Assembly: GCA_038260305.1 (NCBI GenBank) | Contig: JBBSNY010000017.1 | Location: 1 to 64,000 of the forward strand | From: CADCVQ01 sp038260305 | GTDB lineage: Bacteria; Actinomycetota; Thermoleophilia; Solirubrobacterales; Solirubrobacteraceae | DNA: 64,000 bases | Direction of reading: 5' to 3' | Shown here: positions 1-7,937 of the stretch, piece after piece | Layout: the number at the start of each line of letters is the position of its first letter | How positions within the stretch are numbered: position 1 is the stretch's first letter | The notes under the pieces: generated by a model | Databases searched by the model: none | Seen by the model: the letters and a program-made list of their open reading frames with translations, nothing else | What the model was told of the DNA's origin: nothing | Position numbers and translations under genes: made by a program

Positions 1-53
1 CGGACGGACTCCCGCCGCTCGGCCCTCGGGCCTTCGCGACGGCAGTCCGTCCG
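1..53. repeat. Perfect 10-bp inverted repeat with inner GC hairpin
   Basis: CGGACGGACT at 1-10 is the exact reverse complement of AGTCCGTCCG at 44-53. The 33-base loop holds a second small stem (GGCCC/GGGCC around 21-32). There is no following T-run. It could be the hairpin end of a transcript from before the window, or a dispersed repeat. The left arm starts at base 1, so the stem may be longer than is visible. Confidence 0.55.
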
Positions 54-127
54 CGCAGGCCCCTACCGTCCCCAGCGGCTACTACCCACCGACTCTCACA
101 CGCGGTGGACCAACAACCGGGGTCCGG

Positions 128-463
128 TCAGGACGTCAGAACGAGATCTGACAATTCGACCTGCGCCCGCGCGAGCGCGACGTTCTGCAGGACGGGATCT
201 CCTTGGCTGGGAGCCAGCTGGACTTCCCGACGCTCACTGGCCTTGCGCAGCGGCTTGAGCGGGCGTTTCGAAAGAAACGGCTGCGAGTGCAGCTCGAAGA
301 AGGTTGGAAGCTTGTGAGGCTCATCAGCCAGCTCTCGGCGAAGACCGATCCAGTTACCTAGCGCATCGGACCAACAGTCAGCCGGGAGCAGGACCGCTGA
401 GAAGAGGACGCCATGCTCTTCGTTGCCCGAGTCGTCGACGTAAATGACATATGTCTCAGGCAT
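128..463 (-). pseudogene. Truncated DUF3800-domain protein
   Basis: This 111-aa frame begins MPETYVIYVDDSGN and carries ELHSQPFLSKR. These match the N-terminal acidic DDSG motif and the ELHxxxFL motif of DUF3800 proteins, an RNase-H-like family often found in mobile and defence contexts. Family members are usually about 200-250 aa. Here the frame stops at about half that length and no continuation is visible towards base 1, so it reads as an N-terminal fragment. The ATG at 463 is preceded by GGGGGG at 7-base spacing, which favours it over the upstream in-frame start at 511. Identification rests on motifs read by eye. Confidence 0.6.
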
Positions 464-551
464 GGGGAATCCCCCCGGCACGTGGTGCGAGCCATCGCAT
501 TGGAGAGCCATTCTGCATCGACTACGCCGCCGCAGTCGTGCGCCTCCGCCG

Positions 552-1850
552 TCAGCCGGCGAACGTCTGGACGACCAGGAACACGTTCAGCGCGCTGATG
601 AGGAAGGCGACGAAGCCGGCGACGACGGTCGTCAGGCGACGGTTGACGAGCGCGCCCATGATGTCGCGGCGCGCGGTCAGCCAGACGAGCGGCACGAGCG
701 CGAACGGGATCCCGAACGACAGCACGACCTGCGACAGCACGAGCGCCCGGCTCGGGTCGACGCCGATCGCGAGCACGACGAGCGCGGGGGCCATCGTCAC
801 CGTGCGGCGCAGGACGAGCGGCACCGCGCGCGCGATGAAGCCCTGCATGACGACCTGGCCCGCATACGTCCCGACGCTCGAGCTCGCCAGGCCGGACGCG
901 AGCAGCGCGAGCGCGAACGCGAGCGCTGCGCCGCCGCCGACGAGCCGTTCGAAACCGGCGTGCGCGCCCTCGATCGTGTCGACGCCGGTCAGCCCGGCGT
1001 TGTGGAAGAGCTGCGCGGCGACGACGAGCATCGAGATGTTCACGAGCCCGGCGATGCCCATCGCGATCGTGACGTCGACGCGTTGGAAGCGCAGCAGCCG
1101 GCGGCGCTCGCCGTCGTCGCGCGGCGCGATCCGGTCCTGCGTCAGAGCGGAGTGCAGGTAGATGACGTGCGGCATCACGGTCGCGCCGAGGATCCCGGTT
1201 GCCAGCAGGATCGAGTCGGTGCCGGCGAAGCCGGGCAGCAGCCCGCGAGCGATGGCGCCCGGGTCGCCGCCGATCGTCAGCGACTCGTAGAGGAAGCCGC
1301 CGACGATGATCGCCAGCAGCCCGACGATGACCTGCTCGAAGCGCCGGTAGCCCTGGCTCTGCAGCGCGAGCACGGCGAACGCCGCAACGGCGGTGATGAG
1401 GCCCGCCGGCAGCAGCGAGATCCCGAACAGCAGGTTCAGGGCGATCGCCGCGCCGACGAACTCGGCGAGGTCGGTGGCCATCGCGATCAGCTCCGCCTGC
1501 ACCCACAGCCCCCACGCGGCCGGGCGCGGGAGATGCTCGCGGCACAGCTCGGGAAGGCTGCGACCGGTGGCGATGCCGACCTTCGCCGACAGGTTCTGGA
1601 TCAGCATCGCCATCAGGTTCGCGGCCACGATGACCCACAGCAGCAGGTAGCCGTACTTCGCGCCGCCGGCGATGTTCGTCGCGAAGTTGCCCGGATCGAC
1701 GTACGCGATCGACGCGACGAACGCCGGTCCGAGGATCGCGAGGCGAGCGCGCCACGGCCCGCTCCGCTCGATCTGCTCGAGCGCTGACGCACCGGTCAGT
1801 GACGGCGGGACGGCCTCCGCTTCGGTCGGGCTATCGGCGAGCAGCGACAT
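552..1850 (-). CDS. mntH: Nramp-family divalent metal (Mn2+/Fe2+) transporter
   Basis: The 432-aa polytopic inner-membrane protein is a proton-coupled Mn2+/Fe2+ importer by family. The signature DPGN in TM1 (residues about 47-50, context YVDPGNFATN) and MPHVIYLHSALTQDR in TM6 are both present; the D, N and the TM6 M/H region form the Nramp metal site. About 11 hydrophobic segments follow, and the length is normal. The start is ATG at 1850, with GGAAAG directly against it, so spacing is poor and a leaderless mRNA is possible. A TTTAG/CTAAA palindrome at 1862-1877 lies just upstream and suggests control by a DtxR/MntR-type repressor. The ion is assigned from the family only. Confidence 0.93.
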   Translation of the reverse strand: MSLLADSPTEAEAVPPSLTGASALEQIERSGPWRARLAILGPAFVASIAYVDPGNFATNIAGGAKYGYLLLWVIVAANLMAMLIQNLSAKVGIATGRSLPELCREHLPRPAAWGLWVQAELIAMATDLAEFVGAAIALNLLFGISLLPAGLITAVAAFAVLALQSQGYRRFEQVIVGLLAIIVGGFLYESLTIGGDPGAIARGLLPGFAGTDSILLATGILGATVMPHVIYLHSALTQDRIAPRDDGERRRLLRFQRVDVTIAMGIAGLVNISMLVVAAQLFHNAGLTGVDTIEGAHAGFERLVGGGAALAFALALLASGLASSSVGTYAGQVVMQGFIARAVPLVLRRTVTMAPALVVLAIGVDPSRALVLSQVVLSFGIPFALVPLVWLTARRDIMGALVNRRLTTVVAGFVAFLISALNVFLVVQTFAG

Positions 1851-1861
1851 CTTTCCGATAT

Positions 1862-1877
1862 TTTAGACACAACTAAA
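1862..1877 (-). promoter_or_regulatory. Candidate DtxR/MntR-type operator for mntH
   Basis: TTTAGACACAACTAAA is a 5-6-5 inverted repeat (TTTAG/CTAAA) ending 12 bases before the mntH start. DtxR-family metalloregulators bind AT-flanked palindromes of this general form, and Nramp genes are typical targets. No regulator gene is in the window, so the assignment is inference from position and symmetry. Confidence 0.45.
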
Positions 1878-2022
1878 CTTCGGGGGACCTCCCGCCGATC
1901 TGATGAGCGCGGGTGTGCCAGAACATTCCCGGTACGGGCGCTGATCGCTGGTAGTGTCGTGATCGTCGGAGTGACTGGCCGCGACGATCAGAGCGCGCGT
2001 CGGGAACTCCTCGGAGGTGGCC

Positions 2023-2091
2023 ATGCGCAATGGCCAGAGGCCCAGTTGTCGGTGCATCACCTACCGGACGTGGCGAGTGACGATGACCTGA
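2023..2091 (+). CDS. Possible 22-aa leader peptide before the ECF sigma gene
   Basis: An ATG at 2023 has the best ribosome-binding site of the area: GGAGG with five bases of spacing. It opens a frame of 22 codons in a different frame from the sigma gene. Its TGA (2089-2091) overlaps an in-frame ATG of the sigma factor (2091) as TGATG. This geometry would couple sigma translation to leader translation. It could also mean the true sigma start is 2091, or that one base is miscalled and the sigma gene starts at 2023. Coding status is not proven. Confidence 0.3.
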   Translation: MRNGQRPSCRCITYRTWRVTMT

Positions 2092-2648
2092 TGCGTCGCG
2101 TGCAGGCCGACGACAGCGAGGCGTTCGCACAGCTGCACGACCGCTACGCGCGCCGCGTGTTCGGCTTCGCGCGAGTGCTCTGCAGCAGCACCGAACGCGC
2201 CCAGGAAGCGGCCCAGGACGCATTCCTCACCCTCTGGACCACGCGCCGCAGCTACGAGGGGCACGGGGCGTTGCCGACATGGCTGTTCGCCCTGACGCGC
2301 AACCGCAGCGTCGACATCCAGCGCCACCACCGCCGCGGCGACGGCCTGCGAGCCTCCGATCACGAGCTCGAGGCGCTGCCCGCCGCCGGCTGTGTCGAGG
2401 ACGAGGCGATCGAGCGCGACGAGCGCACCCGGCGACGTACCGCGCTACACGGGGTGCTGGCCGGGCTGCCCGCAGAGCAACGCGCGGCCCTCGAGCTCGC
2501 GTTCGTCGCAGAGCTCTCGCACGTCGAGATCGCCGAACAGCTCGCGCTGCCGTTGGGAACCGTGAAGGGCCGGATCCGGCTGGGGTTGTCCAAGACCCGC
2601 GCGCAGCTCGCCGCGTCTGTCCCCAGCGTGAAGACGGGCGGACCGTAG
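2070..2648 (+). CDS. ECF-type RNA polymerase sigma factor
   Basis: A sigma-70 family ECF factor of about 192 aa that would direct RNA polymerase to a stress or envelope regulon. Region 2 is visible as DDLMRRVQADDSEAFAQLHD through the WLFALTRNRSVD segment (about residues 4-85). Region 4 is LAGLPAEQRAALELAF through the HVEIAEQLALPLGTVKGRIR helix-turn-helix (about 130-180). GTG 2070 gives the usual short lead-in; in-frame alternatives are GTG 1959, TTG 2046, GTG 2052 and ATG 2091, and only the last has a clear translational context. No zf-HC2 anti-sigma gene follows, since the next gene is on the opposite strand, so it is an orphan here. Confidence 0.88.
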   Translation: MASDDDLMRRVQADDSEAFAQLHDRYARRVFGFARVLCSSTERAQEAAQDAFLTLWTTRRSYEGHGALPTWLFALTRNRSVDIQRHHRRGDGLRASDHELEALPAAGCVEDEAIERDERTRRRTALHGVLAGLPAEQRAALELAFVAELSHVEIAEQLALPLGTVKGRIRLGLSKTRAQLAASVPSVKTGGP

Positions 2649-2660
2649 CGCCAACGGCCG

Positions 2661-3530
2661 TCAGCCGCCGGCGACGTCGCGGCGCACGAACGAGACGAAG
2701 GCCCAGCCCAGCGACGGGATCGCGTAGAGCGCCGAGACCCACGCCGCGCGCACGATCGGCGCCCAGTCGGCCGGTTCGCGCAGCAGCCCCTGCCAGGCGT
2801 CGAACTGCGTGCTGAGCAGGTACGGCTTGATCGGGGCCAGTGCGTTGATGACGGCCAAGAGCTGCATGACGAAGGATGCGATCAGCGTGCCGACGATCGC
2901 CCCGGCGGAGTTGTGCGTCACTGTCGACAGCAGGATCGCGATGCCGGCGATCGCGATCATCGGGATGAAGTAGGCGAGCGACGCCCCGGCGATCAGCAGC
3001 GTTCCGCGGCCGGCGGAGACCTGCGTGCCCGACAGCGTCGTCAGCGGGTCAAAGCCCCAGATCAGGCCGCCGATCCCGAGCCCGATGGTGACGAACACGA
3101 CGAGCGCGACGAACGCGTAGCTGAGCGAGGCGAGCAGCTTGCCGGCGAAGATCTGCCAGCGCTCGGTCGAGCGCGTGAGGATCGTCTTGAGCGTCCCGTG
3201 GTTGTCCTCCGAGGAGACGATGTCGCCCGCCACGAGCGCGGTGATGAGCGGAAACAGCCAGACCGAGCTGAACAGCAGGCCGACGAGGGGGATGGCGAGG
3301 CCGGTCTCGCGGACGTAGCGCCCGAACGGCACGTCGTCGGGCCCGCCGCCGCCGGTCAGCAGCGCGGTGATGAAGATCAGCGGGACGATCGCGGCCGCGC
3401 CGAGGCCGAGGTACGTGCGCTTCTGCGAGCGCAGCTTGCGCAGCTCCCAGCGGTACACGGTCCCGACGCCGGGCTGCCGCCCGCCCGCTCGGCGGCTCAC
3501 GCGCGGCGCGGCGGCCGCCCCGGCGCTCAT
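2661..3530 (-). CDS. ABC-2 type transporter permease
   Basis: A 289-aa integral membrane protein with about six hydrophobic segments, including LVGLLFSSVWLFPLITALVA and YFIPMIAIAGIAILL. The cytoplasmic start (VYRWELRKLRSQKRTYLG) is typical of ABC-2 permeases, as is a VSSEDNHGTLKTILTR element after TM2. It is the membrane partner of the ATPase encoded immediately upstream: its ATG (3530) overlaps the ATPase stop as ATGA. It is the last gene of a five-gene operon headed by a two-component system. Substrate is unknown; such exporters often move antibiotics, lipids or signal peptides. Confidence 0.88.
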   Translation of the reverse strand: MSAGAAAAPRVSRRAGGRQPGVGTVYRWELRKLRSQKRTYLGLGAAAIVPLIFITALLTGGGGPDDVPFGRYVRETGLAIPLVGLLFSSVWLFPLITALVAGDIVSSEDNHGTLKTILTRSTERWQIFAGKLLASLSYAFVALVVFVTIGLGIGGLIWGFDPLTTLSGTQVSAGRGTLLIAGASLAYFIPMIAIAGIAILLSTVTHNSAGAIVGTLIASFVMQLLAVINALAPIKPYLLSTQFDAWQGLLREPADWAPIVRAAWVSALYAIPSLGWAFVSFVRRDVAGG

Positions 3531-4639
3531 GCCCGTGCCTCGGCGGCAGGCACCGGGGCGGCGGGCTCGGCCTCAGCCGACGGCGTGGCCGCGTCGCCGG
3601 CGCCGCCCGCTGGCGCGGCGTTGTCTCCGGCGCGCGCCGCGGGCGCGGCTTCGTCTCCGGCGTGCGCCTCGGACGCCAGGCGCGCCCCCACTACGGCGTC
3701 CGTCGCGTCGCCCCCCTCGGTCATGCGGAAGAACAGCTCCTCGAGCGTCGCCGTGCGCGGCACGAGCGCGCTGATTCCGATGCCCGCCTGCGCGAGCGCG
3801 AGCGACAGGGCAGGCACGGTGCGCTTGTCGGCGTTGAAGGCGAGTCCGGCGGCCTGGGTGATCGTGAGGGCGCTGACGCCCGGGTGCGTGAGCGCGATGT
3901 CGTGCGCGTGCGCGTCGTCGGTCGTGCGCAGCTCGTAGCGGCCGGAGGTCGTCTCGATGAGCTCGTGCAGCGAGCCCTCGTAGCGCACCTGCCCCTGGTT
4001 GATGATCGCGACGCGGTTGCAGAGCTCCTCGACCTCGCCCATGAGATGCGAGGACAGCAGGACCGTCATGCCCTCGTCGGCGAGCCGTCGCACGAGCACG
4101 CGCATGTCGCGCATGCCCGCCGGATCGAGGCCGGTCGCCGGCTCGTCGAGCAGCAGCAGCCGGGGCTCGCGCAGCAGCGCGCCGGCGATGCCGAGGCGCT
4201 GGCGCATGCCGTGCGAGTAGCCGCCGACCTTGTCGCGTGCTCGATCGGCGAGGTCGACGGTGTCGAGCGCCTCGTCGATGCGGCCCTCGGCCCCGTCGCC
4301 ATCGAGGGCGGCGACGAGCTCGAGGTTCTTGCGGCCCGTCAGGTACGGATAGAAGCGCGGCGCCTCGACGAAGCCCGCGACACCGCGTAGCGCGCGCACG
4401 CCGTCGACGAGCGGGTCGCGGCCGAACAGCGTCGCGCCGCCCTCGTCCGGGCGGATGAGGCCGAGCAGCATCCGCAGCGACGTCGTCTTGCCGGCGCCGT
4501 TGGGGCCGAGGTAGCCGTAGACGTCGCCGCGGCTGACCGTCAGGTCGACGTGGTCGACCGCCGTGATGCGCCCGTAGCGCTTGACGAGCCCGCGGGCCCG
4601 GACGGGAGGGGCGTCCGGGTCCGCGTCGTCGTGGCTCAC
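3527..4639 (-). CDS. ABC transporter ATP-binding protein with Ala/Pro-rich tail
   Basis: A 370-aa ATPase powering the ABC-2 permease that follows. Walker A is GPNGAGKTT (residue about 43), the signature is YSHGMRQRLG, and Walker B is LLLLDEPATGLDPAG. The architecture is of the drug/bacitracin (CcmA/BcrA) type. The last roughly 60 residues are a low-complexity Ala/Gly/Glu/Pro extension beyond the usual 300-310 aa, probably disordered. The GTG start at 4639 overlaps the preceding stop as GTGA, and the end overlaps the permease as ATGA, so translation is coupled on both sides. Confidence 0.92.
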   Translation of the reverse strand: MSHDDADPDAPPVRARGLVKRYGRITAVDHVDLTVSRGDVYGYLGPNGAGKTTSLRMLLGLIRPDEGGATLFGRDPLVDGVRALRGVAGFVEAPRFYPYLTGRKNLELVAALDGDGAEGRIDEALDTVDLADRARDKVGGYSHGMRQRLGIAGALLREPRLLLLDEPATGLDPAGMRDMRVLVRRLADEGMTVLLSSHLMGEVEELCNRVAIINQGQVRYEGSLHELIETTSGRYELRTTDDAHAHDIALTHPGVSALTITQAAGLAFNADKRTVPALSLALAQAGIGISALVPRTATLEELFFRMTEGGDATDAVVGARLASEAHAGDEAAPAARAGDNAAPAGGAGDAATPSAEAEPAAPVPAAEARA

Positions 4640-5841
4640 TTCAGGCCCCGTGCCGCGTTCTCGGCGGCCAGCGGCGGGACGGATCCCGCGACGACGTAGG
4701 AGACGCCGCCGCGCTCGAACGTGACGATCGTGCCGAGCGCCGTCGGGATCTCGGTTCCGGTCGTGCCGTCGATGTTGATCTGCGGCAGCGGGTTGCGGTC
4801 GCGGCCCTTCGCGGGCGCTGCGTCCTGCTTCGTCGTCGTGTCCGTCTTGTGCTGGAAGACGACGATCGCACCGAGGCCCTTGCCGTACGTGACGATCGCG
4901 GCGTTCTCCTTGCCGGTGCCGACGAGGTAGGCGTCCTGGCGCGGCAGCCCCGCGAGCTCGGCCGGCGCGGCGAGCGCGAAGTCCAGCTGCTTGGCGACGG
5001 CGTCGACGCCGCTGACCTCGGCGTGCGAGCGGCCATCCGCCTTGCCGGCCTGCGAGGCGTCCTGCTTCGGGCTGAGGTCGACGACCTTCGCGTCCTTCGG
5101 CGGGGTCGTCGTAACGTCGCCGTCGGCGACCTTGCCGTAGGAGATGTCCGTCGCCTCGAGCTTGAGCACCGGGCTGGACTGGCCCTGCGCGTAGACCGCG
5201 GCGCGCAGCGGCACGCCGGTGACGGCATCCCACGCGACCTTCGCGGCGCCGAGCAGCCCGCCGTCATCCTTCGGCGCGATCTGCACGGTGTACGTCGGCT
5301 GGCCGGCGGTCGAGGTCGGCTCTGCACCGGACACGGTCCAGAACTTCGCCAGGTGGTTCAGCGCGTCCTGGATCTTCGCGATCGTCGGGTTCTCGTGCGT
5401 GGGCTCGGGCGTGGCGGCGTCGGCGGGCTCGTCGGGCAGCGTCGCGCGGTAGATCGTGTTCGAGGAGCTGTCGAAGAGCGTGATCTGCTTGCCGTCGGAC
5501 GTGATCTGTGCGTCGCCGGAGCCCGACTGCAGCTCGAGGCGTAGGCGCCCGTCCTTCGTCAGCCACAGGCGGCCGTCGGCGCCGGAGGTCAGCGCCGAGG
5601 AGGTGCCCGGCAGCGAGCCGGACGGCAGCAGGTTGTTCTCGAAGTGGATGCGGGCGGTGACGCCCTCGGGGGCGGGCGCGCCGAGCGCGTCCTTGATCGC
5701 CTGGGCGAGCGCCTTCGGGGCGGGGACGGGGCCGGAGCCCGTCAGCGCGGCCTGGGCGATGGCGGCGGTCGCGGCGAGGACGCCGACGCACGCGACGATC
5801 GCGAGCAGGCGCGCGGTGGAGGTGGTGCGCAGTCGTCTCAT
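4636..5841 (-). CDS. Secreted LolA/RseB-like protein
   Basis: A 401-aa protein with an N-terminal signal or anchor (RLLAIVACVGVLAATAAIAQA, about residues 11-31) and a long extracytoplasmic domain. The segments VTARIHFENNLLPSG, ADGRLWLTKDGRLRLELQ and DSSSNTIYRATLP resemble the lipid-binding half-barrel of LolA/RseB-type proteins, which in Actinobacteria are lipoprotein or stress-sensing proteins. It sits between the histidine kinase and the ABC exporter with ATGA and GTGA overlaps, so it may sense or deliver a hydrophobic ligand for that system. The family call is from pattern and context; the C-terminal half is unassigned. Confidence 0.6.
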   Translation of the reverse strand: MRRLRTTSTARLLAIVACVGVLAATAAIAQAALTGSGPVPAPKALAQAIKDALGAPAPEGVTARIHFENNLLPSGSLPGTSSALTSGADGRLWLTKDGRLRLELQSGSGDAQITSDGKQITLFDSSSNTIYRATLPDEPADAATPEPTHENPTIAKIQDALNHLAKFWTVSGAEPTSTAGQPTYTVQIAPKDDGGLLGAAKVAWDAVTGVPLRAAVYAQGQSSPVLKLEATDISYGKVADGDVTTTPPKDAKVVDLSPKQDASQAGKADGRSHAEVSGVDAVAKQLDFALAAPAELAGLPRQDAYLVGTGKENAAIVTYGKGLGAIVVFQHKTDTTTKQDAAPAKGRDRNPLPQINIDGTTGTEIPTALGTIVTFERGGVSYVVAGSVPPLAAENAARGLK

Positions 5842-7223
5842 GCGGATGTTGTACGCCCGGACCTTGAGAGATCTCTGAGGGCGGGCAGGTCGATGACGAA
5901 TGTCGCGCCCTCGACGCTCACGCCACCGCCATGGCGCTCGGCGATCGCGCGCACGATCGCCAGCCCGAGCCCGGAGCCGCCGCTGGCCGCGTTCGGCCCC
6001 CGCCAGAAGCGCTCGAACGCGTGCTCGGCATGGGCGGGGTCGAGGCCGGGCCCTTCGTCGGACACGGCGATCCGCAAGCGGTCGCCGGCGCGATCGATGG
6101 CGACAGTGATCGCGCCCCCGCCTGGCCCGTGCTCGCGCGCGTTGCGGACGAGGTTCGACACGGCCCGCTCGAGCGCGAGCCGCTCGCCTCGCACCTCGAT
6201 GTCATCGGCTCCCGGTTCGACCACGACCCGGGCGTTGCAGTCGGCGCCGACGGCGGCGCGGGCGATTTCGACGAGCGAGACGGGCTCACCGGGCGTCGGC
6301 GCCGCCGCTTCCTCGCGCGCGAGCGCCAGCAGGTCGTCGAGCAGCGCGCTGAGGCGAGCCGCGTCGGCCTCGATGTCGGCGAGCACCGCCGGGTCGGCGC
6401 CGTGACGCGCGACGTAGGCGGCGTTGCCGCGCAGCGCCGTCAGCGGCGTGCGCAGCTCGTGCGAGGCGTCGGCGACGAAGCGCCGCTCGGCGGCGCGCGA
6501 GCGCTCGAGCGACGCGAGCATCGCGTTCAGCGTCGCGGCGAGCTCGCCGACCTCGTCGTCGGAGGCGGCCGCCGGCAGCCGCTCGGAGGCGTCGCCGCTG
6601 CGCTCGATCGCCCGCGCGCCCGACGACAGCCGGCGCACGGGCGCGAGCGCGCGACGGGTGAGCAGCAGCGCGAGCAGGGCGGCGAGGGCGGCGGCGGCGA
6701 GCGCGCAGCCGAGGATGATTCGGCGCGTCGTCTGCAGCGTGTCCTCGATGTCGCCCGTCGTGCCGGCCACGACGACGGCCCCGCCCGCCGCGGCGCCCGC
6801 GCCGAGCTCGCCGAGCGGTGCGGCATAGCTCCGGATCGCGGCGGCGCCGAGCCCGCCGTCGACGAAGCCGGCGCGCCGCCGCGGGCCGAGCGCCGCGCGC
6901 AGGGCGGCGTTGTCCGGCAGGACGCGGCCGCCGAGCCCGCCCGAGCGCGCCACGATCCGCCCACGGCGGTCGACGACCTGCACGAACAGCGCGCCGCCGG
7001 TGATGCGCCCCTCGAGCGCGCCGGGCTCGGTGAGCAGGTCCGGCGTCGAGGCCGCGAGGCGCGCGACCTCGACTGCGCGGGCGCGCAGCGAGCGGTCCAG
7101 CGCGTCGGTGAGCTGTGAGCCGAGCAGCGCCGAGACGGTGACGCCGAGCAGCGCGACGGCGACGACGATCGCGATCGCGGCGGCGGCCGCGACGCGACCG
7201 CGCAGGTTGATCGACGCTCGCAC
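5838..7223 (-). CDS. Sensor histidine kinase
   Basis: A 461-aa membrane kinase. TM1 is about residues 10-33; an extracytoplasmic sensor domain follows; TM2 is about 165-187. The HAMP linker contains RRALAPVRRLSSGARAI. The HisKA box is DASHELRTPLTALRGN with the phospho-acceptor His. The HATPase_c N box is LVRNAREHGPGG, followed by VSDEGPGLDP and SGLGLAIVRAIAERHGG. It would phosphorylate the response regulator encoded just upstream. The start is GTG at 7223, six bases after the regulator stop; the end overlaps the LolA-like gene as ATGA. The signal is unknown. Confidence 0.95.
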   Translation of the reverse strand: MRASINLRGRVAAAAAIAIVVAVALLGVTVSALLGSQLTDALDRSLRARAVEVARLAASTPDLLTEPGALEGRITGGALFVQVVDRRGRIVARSGGLGGRVLPDNAALRAALGPRRRAGFVDGGLGAAAIRSYAAPLGELGAGAAAGGAVVVAGTTGDIEDTLQTTRRIILGCALAAAALAALLALLLTRRALAPVRRLSSGARAIERSGDASERLPAAASDDEVGELAATLNAMLASLERSRAAERRFVADASHELRTPLTALRGNAAYVARHGADPAVLADIEADAARLSALLDDLLALAREEAAAPTPGEPVSLVEIARAAVGADCNARVVVEPGADDIEVRGERLALERAVSNLVRNAREHGPGGGAITVAIDRAGDRLRIAVSDEGPGLDPAHAEHAFERFWRGPNAASGGSGLGLAIVRAIAERHGGGVSVEGATFVIDLPALRDLSRSGRTTSA

Positions 7224-7228
7224 GGCGG

Positions 7229-7897
7229 TCAGCCGTCGAGCCGGAAGCCGACCCCGCGCACCGTGTGGATCAGCGGCGGGTCGCCGAGCTTGCGCCGCAG
7301 GTAGGCGACGTAGCGATCGACGACGTTCGGTCCCGCCTCACCCTCGCCGCCCCAGACCTCGTCGAGCGCGAGCTCGCGGCTGACGACGGCGCGGGCGTTG
7401 CGCATGAGCAGCGCGAGCAGCTCGGCCTCGCGGCGTGTGAGCCCAAGCTCGCGCCCGCCGCGGCGCGCCAGCGCGGTCTGCGGGTCGAGCGTCAAATCGG
7501 CGAAGGCGAGCTGGCCCGGGTCGGGCGGGTGGTTGCGGCGCAGCAGGGCCCGGATACGGGCGGTCAGCTCGTCGACCTCGAACGGCTTGACGAGGTAGTC
7601 GTCCGCGCCCGCGTCGAGGCCGGCGACGCGCTCGGACAGCGCGTCGCGCGCCGTCAGCAGCAGGATCGGCACGGCCAACCCCTTGGCTCGCAGCCGCCGC
7701 GTCACGGCGAGCCCGTCCATCCCCGGCATCGCGACGTCGAGCACGATCAGCTCCGGCAGCGAGCGCTCGACCTGCGCGAGCGCGAGGCCGCCGTCGGCGA
7801 CGGCGCAGACGTCGTAGCCCTCAGCGCTCAGCGTGCGCTCGAGCATCCGCCGGATCGGCGCGTCGTCGTCGACGACCAGCACGGCGCCTGCTGACAT
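7229..7897 (-). CDS. OmpR/PhoB-family response regulator
   Basis: A 222-aa regulator with a receiver domain beginning MSAGAVLVVDDDAPIRRMLE. The phospho-acceptor is the Asp in ELIVLDVAMPGMDGL, and the conserved Lys is in ADDYLVKPFEVDEL. The C-terminal winged helix includes LTRREAELLALLMRNARAVVSR and VDRYVAYLRRKLGDPPLIHTVRGVGFRL. The ATG at 7897 was chosen because the receiver fold starts there; an upstream in-frame start at 8029 would add an unstructured stretch. It is the first gene of the operon RR-kinase-LolA-like-ATPase-permease, and probably autoregulates it. It is divergent from the lipase-like gene, 40 bases away. Confidence 0.93.
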   Translation of the reverse strand: MSAGAVLVVDDDAPIRRMLERTLSAEGYDVCAVADGGLALAQVERSLPELIVLDVAMPGMDGLAVTRRLRAKGLAVPILLLTARDALSERVAGLDAGADDYLVKPFEVDELTARIRALLRRNHPPDPGQLAFADLTLDPQTALARRGGRELGLTRREAELLALLMRNARAVVSRELALDEVWGGEGEAGPNVVDRYVAYLRRKLGDPPLIHTVRGVGFRLDG

Positions 7898-7937
7898 ACG
7901 AATCGAGTCTACGCGCCACGGGTTACGGTCCCCGCCG

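Noticed and set aside
444..1787. Long open frame on the plus strand opposite mntH
   Set aside because: Composition is Arg/Asp/Gln-rich antisense read-out of a clear Nramp gene; no domain motif.
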